Shown piece by piece: positions 17,080 to 27,277 of a DNA stretch of 64,000 nt; position 1 is the stretch's first letter, and every line of letters starts with the position of its first letter. Position numbers and translations under genes: made by a program. The notes beneath the pieces are model-generated. The model had not been told where the DNA came from. It saw only the letters and a program-made list of their open reading frames with translations, and ran no database searches. This stretch comes from Hungatella sp. GTDB lineage: Bacteria > Bacillota > Clostridia > Lachnospirales > Lachnospiraceae. The DNA is taken from assembly GCA_022795805.1 (NCBI GenBank), contig JAAWHK010000003.1, forward strand, positions 1-64,000, in the 5' to 3' direction.

Positions 17080-19602
17080 CTACTGAACGGACAGAACCTT
17101 GTAATCCTGGTCCTCCACCGTCTTTTTCAGCACGTCATCGGCGATATCCCCGCACAAGGTTACCACGGCTGTCCCCGCCTCGTGGCTCACTGCTGCCTGC
17201 GTAACCTCGGGCAGCGCCTCCAGGCACTTCTTCACCCTCGCCTCACAGTGTCCGCACATCATTCCCTCGATCTTCATGGTCTTTTCCATGGTCCATTCCT
17301 CCGTTTTCATTGATTTTATTTTTTTATCTCTCCCCGCATCGTGGATGCGGAACAGATTCAGCCTTAAAGCGTTGGTCACCACGCAGAAGCTGGACAGGCT
17401 CATGGCCGCCGCCCCGAACATGGGATTAAGCTTCCATCCGAATATGGGATACCACAGCCCTGCCGCCAGAGGAATCCCAACCACATTATAGAAAAACGCC
17501 CAGAACAGATTCTCGTGGATATTCCTCAGCGTGGCCCGGCTCAGCCGAATCGCTGCCGGAACATCCTTAAGCCGGCTCTTCATCAGAACCACGTCCGCGG
17601 CGTCAATGGCAATATCCGTGCCGGCTCCGATGGCAATGCCGATGTCGGCTCGGGTCAGAGCGGGAGCATCGTTGATTCCGTCCCCCACCATGGCCACCTT
17701 TCCCATCTTCTTCAGGGATCGGATCACGCTCTCCTTGCCCTCCGGCAGCACCCCGGCAATAACCTGGTCGACTCCCGCCTGTCTGCCTATGGCTTTCGCC
17801 GTCCGCTCATTGTCTCCGGTGAGCATCACCACATGAATCCCCATGTTCTGCAGCTCCCTGATTGCCTGGGGACTGTCCTTCTTGATCACATCCGCCACAG
17901 CGATGATTCCCGTAAACCGTCCGTCCCTGCTGAAAAACAGCGGCGTCTTTCCCTCTTCGGCCAGACGCTCCGACTTACCTTTAAGCTCCTCCGGGATCTC
18001 TGCATGGCTGTTTATGAAATTGAAATTCCCTCCTGCAAGCTCCTTTCCCTCCAGACGGGCCGTCAGTCCGTTGCCTGGGAGAGCCTTGAAGTCCGTCACC
18101 TCCCGGCTCTCCATCCCCTCCTCTTCCGCCTTGAGAAGGATGGCCCGCGCCAGGGGATGCTCGCTTCTCCTCTCCAGCCAGTAAGCCTCTCTCAGAAGCT
18201 CTTCCTCCAATATACCCCCGGCGGGTATCAGATCCGTCACCCTGGGCTCGCCGCTGGTGATGGTTCCCGTCTTGTCCAGAGCCGCCACCTGCACTTTTCC
18301 CGCCTCCTCCAAGGAAACCGCCGTCTTAAACAGGATGCCGTTCTTTGCCCCCATACCGTTGCCCACCATGATGGCCACCGGCGTGGCCAGCCCCAGTGCG
18401 CAGGGACAGCTGATAACCAGCACTGAAATCGCCCTGGCCAGGGCGAATCCGATGCTCTGCCCCGCTAAAAGCCATACGATCAGGGTGACCGCCGACACGG
18501 CGATTACCACGGGCACAAACACCCCTGACACTCTGTCCGCCACCTTGGCAATAGGCGCCTTGGTGGCCGCGGCGTCGCTTACCATCTGAATGATCTGGGA
18601 CAGTGTGGTATCTTCCCCCACTCTGACGGCTTCACAGCGGATGAAACCCGACTGGTTCACCGTGGCCGCCGACACTCTGTCCCCCGCCTCCTTGTCCACG
18701 GGGATGCTCTCCCCGGTGAGGGCCGACTCGTTAACCGCACTGCTTCCCTCCAGCACCACTCCGTCCACGGGAATATTCTCCCCGGGCCGCACCAAAAAGA
18801 TGTCCCCCTTCTTCACCTGCTCCACAGGAACTTCCGTCTCCGCGCCCTCTCTCACCACCACCGCGGTCTTGGGAGCCAGCTTCATCAGGCCCTTTAATGC
18901 GTCGGTAGTTCTTCCCTTGGACCGTGCCTCCAGCATCTTGCCCACAGTAATCAGGGTCAGAATCATGGCCGCCGACTCAAAGTAAAACTCGTGCATATAG
19001 CTCATAACCCCTGCCATGTCGCCCTTCATCTGAGCATCTGTCATGGCGAACAGAGCGTAGCTGCTGTACACGAAAGACGCACCCGACCCAAGGGCCACCA
19101 GAGTGTCCATGTTGGGCGATCTGTGCCACAGGCTCTTAAAGCCGCTTATGAAGAATTTCTGATTGATGATCATGATGATCACAGTCAGATGCAGCTGTAA
19201 AAGCCCCATGGCTATGTGGTTGCCCGCCAGAAAGGCCGGGACCGGCCAGTTCCACATCATATGTCCCATGGAAATGTACATCAGCACGATGAGAAATCCC
19301 AGGGAATAAATCAGCCTCTGCTTTAAGACGGGGGTCTCCCTGTCCTTCAGCATATCCTCCGCCGCCGTACCTCCGCCGACGGGCTGCTCCTGCCCCCCTT
19401 TTGCCCCTTTTAAGCCCGCGCCGTATCCGGCCTCCTCAACGGCCGCAATGACGGCTTCGGCCGAAACCTCCCCCTCCACTGCCATGGAGTTGGTCAAAAG
19501 GCTCACGGAACACGAATCCACCCCGGGTATCTTCCCTACCGCCTTCTCCACTCTGGCACTGCATGCCGCACAGCTCATACCTGTTACCGTATACTGTTTC
19601 AT
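17080..19602 (-). CDS. copA: Copper-translocating P1B-type ATPase with N- and C-terminal HMA domains
   Basis: [18 protein letters not shown].., [22 protein letters not shown]-terminal [25 protein letters not shown]. Confidence 0.96.
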   Translation of the reverse strand: MKQYTVTGMSCAACSARVEKAVGKIPGVDSCSVSLLTNSMAVEGEVSAEAVIAAVEEAGYGAGLKGAKGGQEQPVGGGTAAEDMLKDRETPVLKQRLIYSLGFLIVLMYISMGHMMWNWPVPAFLAGNHIAMGLLQLHLTVIIMIINQKFFISGFKSLWHRSPNMDTLVALGSGASFVYSSYALFAMTDAQMKGDMAGVMSYMHEFYFESAAMILTLITVGKMLEARSKGRTTDALKGLMKLAPKTAVVVREGAETEVPVEQVKKGDIFLVRPGENIPVDGVVLEGSSAVNESALTGESIPVDKEAGDRVSAATVNQSGFIRCEAVRVGEDTTLSQIIQMVSDAAATKAPIAKVADRVSGVFVPVVIAVSAVTLIVWLLAGQSIGFALARAISVLVISCPCALGLATPVAIMVGNGMGAKNGILFKTAVSLEEAGKVQVAALDKTGTITSGEPRVTDLIPAGGILEEELLREAYWLERRSEHPLARAILLKAEEEGMESREVTDFKALPGNGLTARLEGKELAGGNFNFINSHAEIPEELKGKSERLAEEGKTPLFFSRDGRFTGIIAVADVIKKDSPQAIRELQNMGIHVVMLTGDNERTAKAIGRQAGVDQVIAGVLPEGKESVIRSLKKMGKVAMVGDGINDAPALTRADIGIAIGAGTDIAIDAADVVLMKSRLKDVPAAIRLSRATLRNIHENLFWAFFYNVVGIPLAAGLWYPIFGWKLNPMFGAAAMSLSSFCVVTNALRLNLFRIHDAGRDKKIKSMKTEEWTMEKTMKIEGMMCGHCEARVKKCLEALPEVTQAAVSHEAGTAVVTLCGDIADDVLKKTVEDQDYKVLSVQ

Positions 19603-19627
19603 CTCGTTTTATGCCTCCTTCTGCTGC

Positions 19628-20008
19628 TTATTTCATCAGTTTTTGCAGCGTGGCCACCAGCTCGTCGATGGTCTCCTCTTTCCCGTCCCGGATGTCCCTG
19701 GCCACACATGTCCTGATATGGCTGGCCAGAAGCACCTTGTTAAAACTGTTCAGAGCCGCGTTGGCGGCCGCCACCTGCACCAGAATCTCCGGACAGTAGG
19801 CATCCTTCTCCACCATCCCCCTGATTCCCCGTATCTGGCCTTCTATCCGGTTCAGGCGGTGAATCAAATCCTTATACTCTTTTTCCGTCCGCTCCTTTGT
19901 CTTATGGCAGCACTGGCAGCTCTCCTCCCGTCCCTTCTCACTTTCCACAGCCACACCTCCTGACGCTATTCCTTTTTGTTCCCTTTTTGCCTGATTTTCA
20001 TTCCCCAT
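19628..20008 (-). CDS. csoR: CsoR-family copper-sensing transcriptional repressor
   Basis: HRLNRIEGQIRGIRGMVEKDAYCPEILVQVAAANAALNSFNKVLLASHIRTCVARDI; Cys/His/Cys ligand pattern; start trimmed to MGNENQ. Confidence 0.92.
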   Translation of the reverse strand: MGNENQAKREQKGIASGGVAVESEKGREESCQCCHKTKERTEKEYKDLIHRLNRIEGQIRGIRGMVEKDAYCPEILVQVAAANAALNSFNKVLLASHIRTCVARDIRDGKEETIDELVATLQKLMK

Positions 20009-20017
20009 GTCTGTATT

Positions 20018-20038
20018 ATATACCCCCATAGGGTATAT
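20018..20038. promoter_or_regulatory. Putative CsoR operator
   Basis: ATATACCC-CCATA-GGGTATAT, perfect 8-bp inverted repeat just upstream of csoR. Confidence 0.8.
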
Positions 20039-20153
20039 TGCAACTATTATTTTTCTAAGTTTGAACCGGCGGGCTCCCTTAAGGCCGCTGCCCCTTGTCA
20101 ACGGACCTCCCAGCATGTATAATAAGCATATCAAATTTTTTGGAGAAAACAAC

Positions 20154-21137
20154 ATGAACCAACTGGACAAGATTGCAGTGCTCATCCCCTGCTACAATGA
20201 AAGCTGCACCATCGAAAAAGTAGTATCCGACTGGAAATCCGCTCTTCCGGAAGCGGTTATCTATGTCTATGACAACAATTCCACTGACGGTACGGGCAGG
20301 CTGGCCCGCCAGGCCGGCGCCGTGGTCCGCTGTGAGCCTCTCCAGGGCAAGGGCAATGTGGTGCGCCGCATGTTCCGCGAAATCGACGCCATGTGCTATA
20401 TCATGATTGACGGCGACGACACCTATCCCGCTCATGTCGCCAGGACCATGGCCGACCAGGTTTTGCTCCACGGCGCGGACATGGTAGTAGGCGACCGCCT
20501 CTCCTCCACATACTTTTCTCAGAACAAGCGGCCCTTTCACAATTTCGGAAATTCCCTCGTGAGATTTTTCATTAACAGCCTTTTCAAAACCCGGATTCAC
20601 GATATCATGACCGGTTACCGGGCATTCAGCTATGAGTTTGTAAAGACTTTTCCTGTACTTTCCAGAGGATTTGAGATAGAGACCGAAATGACGATCCACG
20701 CCGCAGATAAGAATATGGTCATAAAAAACGTGATTGTAGAGTATCGGGACCGCCCCCTGGGAAGCGTGTCAAAGCTCAACACCTTCTCCGACGGCTTCAA
20801 AGTCCTGAGCACCATCCTGCGGCTGTACCGGGATTACAGGCCCCTGTCCTTTTTTGGCCTCCTCTCTCTGTTTTTGATGCTTTTATCCGGTCTGTTCTTC
20901 CTTCCCGTTCTGGCGGAGTACATACAGACCGGCCTTGTACCCCGCTTCCCGACCCTGATCGTGTGCGGGTTCGGTGCCACCACTGCCCTTTTGTCCCTGT
21001 TTTCCGGTGTGATCCTTCAAACCCTTGTCAGAAAAAACCGGCAGGATTTTGAATTTCATCTCATGCAGGCCCACTGGCAGTATGAGCACCTTTTAACAAA
21101 TCATCTTAACGGAAACGCAGAATGTGATCTGCCATGA
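20154..21137 (+). CDS. Family 2 glycosyltransferase (DPM1/GtrB-like) with C-terminal TM segments
   Basis: MNQLDKIAVLIPCYNESCTIEKVVSDWKSALPEAVIYVYDNNSTDGT...YIMIDGDDTYP; RBS GGAGAAAAC; two C-terminal TM helices. Confidence 0.9.
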   Translation: MNQLDKIAVLIPCYNESCTIEKVVSDWKSALPEAVIYVYDNNSTDGTGRLARQAGAVVRCEPLQGKGNVVRRMFREIDAMCYIMIDGDDTYPAHVARTMADQVLLHGADMVVGDRLSSTYFSQNKRPFHNFGNSLVRFFINSLFKTRIHDIMTGYRAFSYEFVKTFPVLSRGFEIETEMTIHAADKNMVIKNVIVEYRDRPLGSVSKLNTFSDGFKVLSTILRLYRDYRPLSFFGLLSLFLMLLSGLFFLPVLAEYIQTGLVPRFPTLIVCGFGATTALLSLFSGVILQTLVRKNRQDFEFHLMQAHWQYEHLLTNHLNGNAECDLP

Positions 21138-22273
21138 ACCATTTAAAAACAATACTGAAAATGCTCCTCGTCCTCATCGTAAGTTCCCTGGACGGCACCA
21201 TGTCAAAACTTCTGGACAACCACACTGACACGATCATGCTGGGCAGTGCACTCTACCATAAACCCGATTCATCCGTTTTGGAGAGAGCTCTGAATGTCTA
21301 CCGCGCTCAATACGACGACGCCCTCCCCTCCTACTGTCTGCTGGCATACGTAAACGACTACGAGGGGGTGTCCGTCGCTTCCTATCCGCGGTACTGGCAC
21401 GGATACTTGGTGTTTCTTAAGCCGCTCCTGCTTTTTACGGATTACCTGGGCTTTCGCACCCTCAACAAAATCCTTTTACTCAGCCTTACCGCCGCCGTAA
21501 TCGGGGTCTTGGTGAAACGCGGCCAAAAACGGGCTGTTCTCCCCTTTGTGACTGCCGTGCTGTTTTTGAGGCCGTCCGCCGTTGCTTACTCCCTGCAGTA
21601 TTCCACGATCTTCTACACCTCCATAACCGCCCTCCTGGTCATGGTTCTCTGGAATGAAAAGCTAAAGCAGGGAAACCGGTTTTTATTTTTCTTTCTGATT
21701 TTGGGAATCCTTACCAATTATCTGGATTTCCTGACCTATCCCATCGCGACTCTGGGATTTTCTGCCGCCATGTATCTGTGTCTCCAGGACTCCCTGTCCT
21801 GCCGGGAAAAGCTTCGCAGCATACTCCTTTATTCTCTCGCCTGGGCACTGGGGTATTTCGGCATGTGGATTGCCAAATGGTCCCTCGCCTCCCTGCTTCT
21901 TCGTGAGAATGTGTTCGCGGACGCCCTGAAGCAGGCGCAGTTCAGGATGTCAGATTCGATTTCCGGCCATGTCTTCACCCGTCTGGATGTCTTCTCCAGA
22001 AATTTCATGGTTGGCTTTGACCATATTGAAGTCCTGGCCTGCGTCATTTTTACAGTGACACTTCTGTACGGAATTTGGGTCTGCGGCTTTCACATTAAGC
22101 GGTTCCTTCTTCACGGGATTCCCTATGTGCTGGTATGTCTGATGCCCTTTGCCTGGTATACGGTCCTGCAGAACCATTCCTTTGTACACCCAGCTTTCAC
22201 TTACCGGAGTCTGGCGGTTTTTGTCTTCGCATTTTTGTGTATGGGAATAACCGCCCCCAGGGCCAAAAAATAA
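21134..22273 (+). CDS. Polytopic membrane protein, possible GT-C-type glycosyltransferase partner
   Basis: ~10 hydrophobic segments; 4-bp ATGA overlap with the upstream GT2 gene. Confidence 0.6.
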   Translation: MNHLKTILKMLLVLIVSSLDGTMSKLLDNHTDTIMLGSALYHKPDSSVLERALNVYRAQYDDALPSYCLLAYVNDYEGVSVASYPRYWHGYLVFLKPLLLFTDYLGFRTLNKILLLSLTAAVIGVLVKRGQKRAVLPFVTAVLFLRPSAVAYSLQYSTIFYTSITALLVMVLWNEKLKQGNRFLFFFLILGILTNYLDFLTYPIATLGFSAAMYLCLQDSLSCREKLRSILLYSLAWALGYFGMWIAKWSLASLLLRENVFADALKQAQFRMSDSISGHVFTRLDVFSRNFMVGFDHIEVLACVIFTVTLLYGIWVCGFHIKRFLLHGIPYVLVCLMPFAWYTVLQNHSFVHPAFTYRSLAVFVFAFLCMGITAPRAKK

Positions 22274-22297
22274 ATATCTGTTTTTTTTGTGAAACGC

Positions 22298-22328
22298 AAA
22301 AAGGCCGGAGCATCCGATCATGCCCCGG
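22298..22328 (-). terminator. Rho-independent terminator
   Basis: GGCCGGAGCAT-ccgatc-ATGCCCCGGCC-type stem, T-run on minus strand. Confidence 0.75.
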
Positions 22329-22359
22329 CCCCTATCGTTCTTCCTTTCTGCCTTTCATC

Positions 22360-23097
22360 TCACAGCACCACACTCTCACCCCTGCAGCCGATCTTCTCCG
22401 GACTCCCGTCCTTAATCCGGTAAGCCTCCCCCCAGAGGACCTGCCGCCCGTGCTCGACGAGCACATAGCTGCCGTCCGGCAGAGCGTAAAACACCCGTCC
22501 CATACTGTCCGGATAGGTGATATCCTCCATCAGCCGCTTTCCGTCCAGCACGGAATCCTTCACATTCTGGTAGTGGGGCAGAATCATAAGATCCGTCAGC
22601 CCCAGCCCCTCCAGAAACCGTCTATACGCCGGGTCTGTTGATTCCCCTGCCAGCTCCGGCTGGGCATACACGATCCCGGCGCAGTTCATGGTTCCGGCGC
22701 TGATGCCCATAACCGTACCCTCATACGTCCCTATAAGCTCTTTCAGCCCGATTCTTCTGAAAAACGCGTTCTGGGTGGGAACATGGCCTCCTGCCAGAAT
22801 CACGATCCGGCTCTCCCCAAGGAGACGCGCCAGATCCCTTTCGTTTCTTTCGTCACACATCACCAGCCGCTTTACGGGAATCCCGCTGATCTCGAAAAAT
22901 CCCTGAAACTCCCCCCTCATTCTGTCGTTGCCGGCAAAATCCGCCGGATCGGAACTAATCATCACACAGCTGCACCCCGGCTCCCAGCCTTCCCTCAGCC
23001 GCTCCAGAAATCCGTTCTCCCGGGTATATCCGTAGAGAATCCGGCCGTCCGCCTGGGGATAAGGGCTGCAGGGGCTGCTCGTCAGAAACAGTCTCAT
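22360..23097 (-). CDS. Peptidase S51 / type 1 glutamine amidotransferase-like (peptidase E) protein
   Basis: ARLLGESRIVILAGGHVPTQNAFFRRIGLKELIGTYEGTVMGISAGTMNCA. Confidence 0.85.
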   Translation of the reverse strand: MRLFLTSSPCSPYPQADGRILYGYTRENGFLERLREGWEPGCSCVMISSDPADFAGNDRMRGEFQGFFEISGIPVKRLVMCDERNERDLARLLGESRIVILAGGHVPTQNAFFRRIGLKELIGTYEGTVMGISAGTMNCAGIVYAQPELAGESTDPAYRRFLEGLGLTDLMILPHYQNVKDSVLDGKRLMEDITYPDSMGRVFYALPDGSYVLVEHGRQVLWGEAYRIKDGSPEKIGCRGESVVL

Positions 23098-23984
23098 ACG
23101 CGCCTCCTCAGCCTGCCGGAGCACCCGATCCCCAGTGCCCCCTGGCCTGTATGGCAGGACACGCCCAGAGACAGATTGTCACACATGACCTCCATGCCGG
23201 GAAATGCCTCCTCAATCTCCCTGACCCACTCCCTGGTCTCCTCCTCGCTTGCGCTGGAGGCGGCCAAAAGATACAGTTCTCCCCTGTCCTTGGCGTCCTT
23301 AAACCGGGTCTCCATGTCATGGGACATGGCCTCTATCATGCTCTTCTTCGCCTTCAAAAATCCCCTGCACTTCTTAAAAGAATCCAGGACGCCCACATCC
23401 AGCTTCAGCACAGGCTTAATGTTCAGAACCGTGCCCAAAAGCGCCGTGGCCGGGGTAATCCTTCCGCCCCGCTTTAAGTGCTCCAGCGTGTCCACGCCTA
23501 TGTAAATCTCCACATTCTCCCGGGAAGCCTCCACAATGTCCTTTATCTCCTCCCCGCCGCACCCCTCCCGGATAAGCTCCAGCACATCCAGGACAAGCCG
23601 GTGCAGAGGCGTGGACACCCGGCCGTGGTCCACAACAAACACCCGTCCCTCATAGGATTCCTCCCTGGCCAGGACCGCCGCGGTGGCACAGGAACCGCTG
23701 AGTCCGCTGCTGATGGGCATGTACACGATCTCGTCGAACTTGTCAAGGCCCTGGTCCCACAGCTTCATCACCTCCGCCGGCGAAGGCTGGGATGTGGTAA
23801 TCTCCGCCCCCGAATCCAGCTTCTGAAAAAATTCTTCCCTGGACAATGTAATGTCCTCATAACAGCACTGGCCGTCTATGTAAAACGGCATGGGCAGCAC
23901 CAGAATTCCCAGCTTTTCCGCTTCCTCCTGGGAAATCCCGCTGTGACTGTCCGTAATAACTCCCACTGACTTTTTCATGGCCAT
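23094..23984 (-). CDS. DegV family protein (fatty-acid binding)
   Basis: VGVITDSHSGISQEEAEKLGILVLPMPFYIDG..TSQPSPAEV..YMPISSGLSGSCATA. Confidence 0.95.
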   Translation of the reverse strand: MAMKKSVGVITDSHSGISQEEAEKLGILVLPMPFYIDGQCCYEDITLSREEFFQKLDSGAEITTSQPSPAEVMKLWDQGLDKFDEIVYMPISSGLSGSCATAAVLAREESYEGRVFVVDHGRVSTPLHRLVLDVLELIREGCGGEEIKDIVEASRENVEIYIGVDTLEHLKRGGRITPATALLGTVLNIKPVLKLDVGVLDSFKKCRGFLKAKKSMIEAMSHDMETRFKDAKDRGELYLLAASSASEEETREWVREIEEAFPGMEVMCDNLSLGVSCHTGQGALGIGCSGRLRRRV

Positions 23985-24018
23985 CCTCCTCGTATACGTA
24001 TTCCGGGCCGCCTGCAGC

Positions 24019-24711
24019 TTAAAGTTCTCCGTCCGGCTTATACTCCGGTTCCTCCTCCATATGCAGATTCAGCTCCTCCTCCACCTCACTTCGGATCTCC
24101 TCTGCCCGGACCGGGTCCATATCCGGCAGCTCCTCTCTGGAGCCGATCCCGAACCGTCTCAGAAACTCCTCCGTGGTGGCAAACAGCGCCGGGCGTCCCG
24201 GTGCGTCCAGGCGTCCCACCTCCTGAACCAGATTATATTCCACCAGACGGTTCACCGCGTGATCCGACTTTACGCCCCGTATCTTCTCGATCTCCAGCTT
24301 GGTCACCGGCTGCTTGTACGCGATGATGGACAGCGTCTCCAGGACCACATCCGTAAGGGCGTGCTTTTTAGGCGCGGCCGCGACGCGGATAAGGTTATCA
24401 TAGTATTCCATCCGGGTACACATCTGATAGCACCCGTCCAGCTCTATGATCTGAATCCCTCTCTTCTCCCTGTCGTACCGCCGTCTCAGTTTTTCTGCCG
24501 CCTCCCTGGCCTCCTCCTCATCGCTGTCCAAGGCCGCCGCCAGCTGCCGCACTTCCACGGAATCCCCCATGGTGAACAGAACCGCCTCCACCACGGCCTC
24601 ATAATCCCTTTTCCGTTTCCCCGGGGTATCCGCCCCGGTGCAGTCATTGGCGGTCATGGCTTCCCTGACATCCGCGCCGTCTTTGTCCGTCTTACGTTTC
24701 TTTCCGCTCAT
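24019..24711 (-). CDS. scpB: Segregation and condensation protein B
   Basis: EAVVEAVLFTMGDSVEVRQLAAAL..VLETLSIIAYKQPVTKLEIEKIRGVKSDHAVNRLVEYNLV. Confidence 0.95.
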   Translation of the reverse strand: MSGKKRKTDKDGADVREAMTANDCTGADTPGKRKRDYEAVVEAVLFTMGDSVEVRQLAAALDSDEEEAREAAEKLRRRYDREKRGIQIIELDGCYQMCTRMEYYDNLIRVAAAPKKHALTDVVLETLSIIAYKQPVTKLEIEKIRGVKSDHAVNRLVEYNLVQEVGRLDAPGRPALFATTEEFLRRFGIGSREELPDMDPVRAEEIRSEVEEELNLHMEEEPEYKPDGEL

Positions 24712-24719
24712 CCTTCGCT

Positions 24720-25520
24720 TTACCCTTCAAACTCCTCCAGTCCCTCCAGGTTAAGCTCCCCGCTCTCCCCTTCCGGCTCCAGAGTCTCAATATTCATATC
24801 GTCAAAAAGTTCTTCCTGTGTCAGATGAATCTTTCCCATCTTCATCAGCTCCAGCACCGCCAGAAATGTGACCACCACTTCCAGCTTATCCCCCTGCCGT
24901 TCCAGAAGCTGCCGAAAGCTGAATATTCTGTGGTCTCTGGCATAGTCCATCACCGTTTTTACCCTGTCTTCCAGGCTTATGGGCTCCCTGCGTATGGTGC
25001 CGAACCTGCTGCGGATAGGGTCGATCTTGTCCTCCCTCCGACGGATCACCGACTGAAAGACAGCCTGCAGTCTGGCCAGATTCAGATCCCCCAGAAGTTC
25101 GTCCAGATCCACCGGCGGCACGTACTTGGCCACCTCATCCGGCACGGTGGCCGCCTTGTACAGATGCTTTTCAGCCCCCTGCTCCAGCTCCAAAAGCTCC
25201 TGGGCCATGCATTTGTACATTTTGTACTCCAGCAGCCTGGCCACCAGCTCCGCCCTCGGGTCCTCCTCCTCACCGTCCTCATTCACCTCCGCCGGCAGAA
25301 GCATCCGGGACTTAATGTCGATCAGCGTGGCCGCCATTACAAGAAATTCGCTGACCAGGTTTAAGTCCTCCGTCTCCATATGACTCACGTAATCCAGATA
25401 CTGCTCCGTGATCAGCACAATGGGAATATCGTAAATACTCACCTTGTTTTTCTCTATGAGGTGAAGCAGAAGGTCTAAAGGCCCTTCAAAGTTATCCAGT
25501 TTATAGGAAATTTCCGCCAT
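24720..25520 (-). CDS. scpA: Segregation and condensation protein A
   Basis: MAEISYKLDNFEGPLDLLLHLIEKNKVSIYDIPI. Confidence 0.95.
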   Translation of the reverse strand: MAEISYKLDNFEGPLDLLLHLIEKNKVSIYDIPIVLITEQYLDYVSHMETEDLNLVSEFLVMAATLIDIKSRMLLPAEVNEDGEEEDPRAELVARLLEYKMYKCMAQELLELEQGAEKHLYKAATVPDEVAKYVPPVDLDELLGDLNLARLQAVFQSVIRRREDKIDPIRSRFGTIRREPISLEDRVKTVMDYARDHRIFSFRQLLERQGDKLEVVVTFLAVLELMKMGKIHLTQEELFDDMNIETLEPEGESGELNLEGLEEFEG

Positions 25521-25677
25521 ACTCCTGCCTCCCGCTTTCTTTTGCAGACAATACCGCTGGCTCTTAATGTCCTTCCTTTTGGAGGACACCGCTCAACAAA
25601 GTATAACAGACACAGGCGGTTCTGTAAATAAGCGCAGCCCCTGTTTCCCCAAAAGTTTCGCTTCCGTATTCTGTTCT

Positions 25678-26541
25678 TCACCCGGGCCGTATCCTCACCG
25701 CCACCAGTTCCGCCCGGTTATTCAGCCTTACATTAATGGAATGGGTTCCCAGCCCCCTGCTGACGATGACGTCCTTCCCTCCGGTTTTCAAATGCCCGCC
25801 GCAGCTCCTCTCGAAAAAGTGAAACTGAGGCGTCATCAGCCCGCCGATCCCGGGGATGCGGATGGTTCCCCCATGAAAGTGGCCGCACAGAGTCAGGTCA
25901 GCCCCCCAAAGGCCGTAGGTCCTGTAAAAAAGGGGCGAATGGGCCATAAGGATCTGGTACCTGTCCCCGGCTGCCCTCCCCAGCCGCTCTTCTATGTAGG
26001 ACACATCCATCATATCCCCGGGAACACGCTTGTCATAGTACTTCCGCTCCACCTCCAGCCCGCTTATGCGCACCTCCCCGTCAAAATCCGCCCATGTATC
26101 CGACAGATGGCAGACCCCCGCATCCTTAAGGCCTCTCAGAAAGACGTCGTAACTGTCCCCGTAGAGCTGCCGCTTTCTGTACATGCGGCTCTCATGGTTT
26201 CCGTTGGCGTAAAATACCGGGTACTTTGCCGCAAGCTCCCCCATGAGAGACAGGGTAATCCCCAGATCCGCCTTCTTCTTCACCACCATCATGTCGCCGC
26301 CCACCAGCACAGCCTGAGGCCGTACCTTGTCAATGGCCGCCAGAAGCCGCTCCTGCTTTATTCCGAAACAGTTGTCATGAAGGTCCGACAGAAACATAAA
26401 AGTCCTCTCCCGGCTGACCTTCTCCGATTTCACTTCATAGATATCCGTCACAAAATTCTTCCGCTCATAGGCGGAGCGAAGGCAGCCCCCCGCCGCCGCT
26501 GCCGCCCCCGCTGTCATCAGTCTCCACATAGTCCGCTCCAT
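25678..26541 (-). CDS. Metallophosphoesterase
   Basis: FMFLSDLHDNCFG..VGGDMM..YANGNHE..LTLCGHFHGG. Confidence 0.9.
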   Translation of the reverse strand: MERTMWRLMTAGAAAAAGGCLRSAYERKNFVTDIYEVKSEKVSRERTFMFLSDLHDNCFGIKQERLLAAIDKVRPQAVLVGGDMMVVKKKADLGITLSLMGELAAKYPVFYANGNHESRMYRKRQLYGDSYDVFLRGLKDAGVCHLSDTWADFDGEVRISGLEVERKYYDKRVPGDMMDVSYIEERLGRAAGDRYQILMAHSPLFYRTYGLWGADLTLCGHFHGGTIRIPGIGGLMTPQFHFFERSCGGHLKTGGKDVIVSRGLGTHSINVRLNNRAELVAVRIRPG

Positions 26542-26560
26542 AGATAAAACTTCCCCGCCG

Positions 26561-27157
26561 TCACAGCCGGGTGTAGGGCGCCAGCTCCATACGGATAAAA
26601 TAGCCCTGCTCATGTCTGCACACCGGGCACATCTTGGGAGCCTCCACACCTGTCAGCACATGGCCGCAGTTTAAGCACATCCATCCCGTGGCCGTATCCG
26701 CCACAAACAGCCTGTTCTGCTCCAGAAGATCCGCAAACAGCTGAAATCGGTCCCCGTGAACCTTCTCAATGGCTCCGATCTGGTGAAATACCCTGCCGAT
26801 CTCCTGGAATCCCTCTTCCTTTGCCCTGTCGCCGAAAGCTTTGTACACCGTGTCGTGCTCCTCATACTCGTTGTGCCTGGCGGCCTGCAGAAGGTCAAGA
26901 GTCTCCTGGGAAATGTTCACCGGATATTGTCCGTCAATATGAATCCCTTCCCCCGACAGCTCCTTCAGATAATTGTAAAAGATCTCCGCGTGCTCCTTCT
27001 CCTGGTCCGCCGTGAACTGAAATACGGCCTCTATCACCGGCAGCTTTTCCTTCCTTGCAATCCCCGCCGCAAAGGTATACCGGTTCCTGGCCTGGCTCTC
27101 CCCGGCAAAAGCCCGCATAAGGTTTTTCGCTGTCTCGCTGTTTCTGAAATCCTGCAT
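26561..27157 (-). CDS. Rubrerythrin
   Basis: NLMRAFAGESQARNRYTFAAG..DQEKEHAEIFYN..C-terminal CLNCGHVLTGVEAPKMCPVC. Confidence 0.95.
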   Translation of the reverse strand: MQDFRNSETAKNLMRAFAGESQARNRYTFAAGIARKEKLPVIEAVFQFTADQEKEHAEIFYNYLKELSGEGIHIDGQYPVNISQETLDLLQAARHNEYEEHDTVYKAFGDRAKEEGFQEIGRVFHQIGAIEKVHGDRFQLFADLLEQNRLFVADTATGWMCLNCGHVLTGVEAPKMCPVCRHEQGYFIRMELAPYTRL

Positions 27158-27277
27158 CTCAAACTACCTCCTTATTTTTGCTTTCTCACAAGGTAGTATC
27201 CTCCAAAATATGCAAAATTATACCTTACGGCACAAAGTGCCCCCGCTCCTTAGGAGCCTGCATTACGGGATGCCCCT

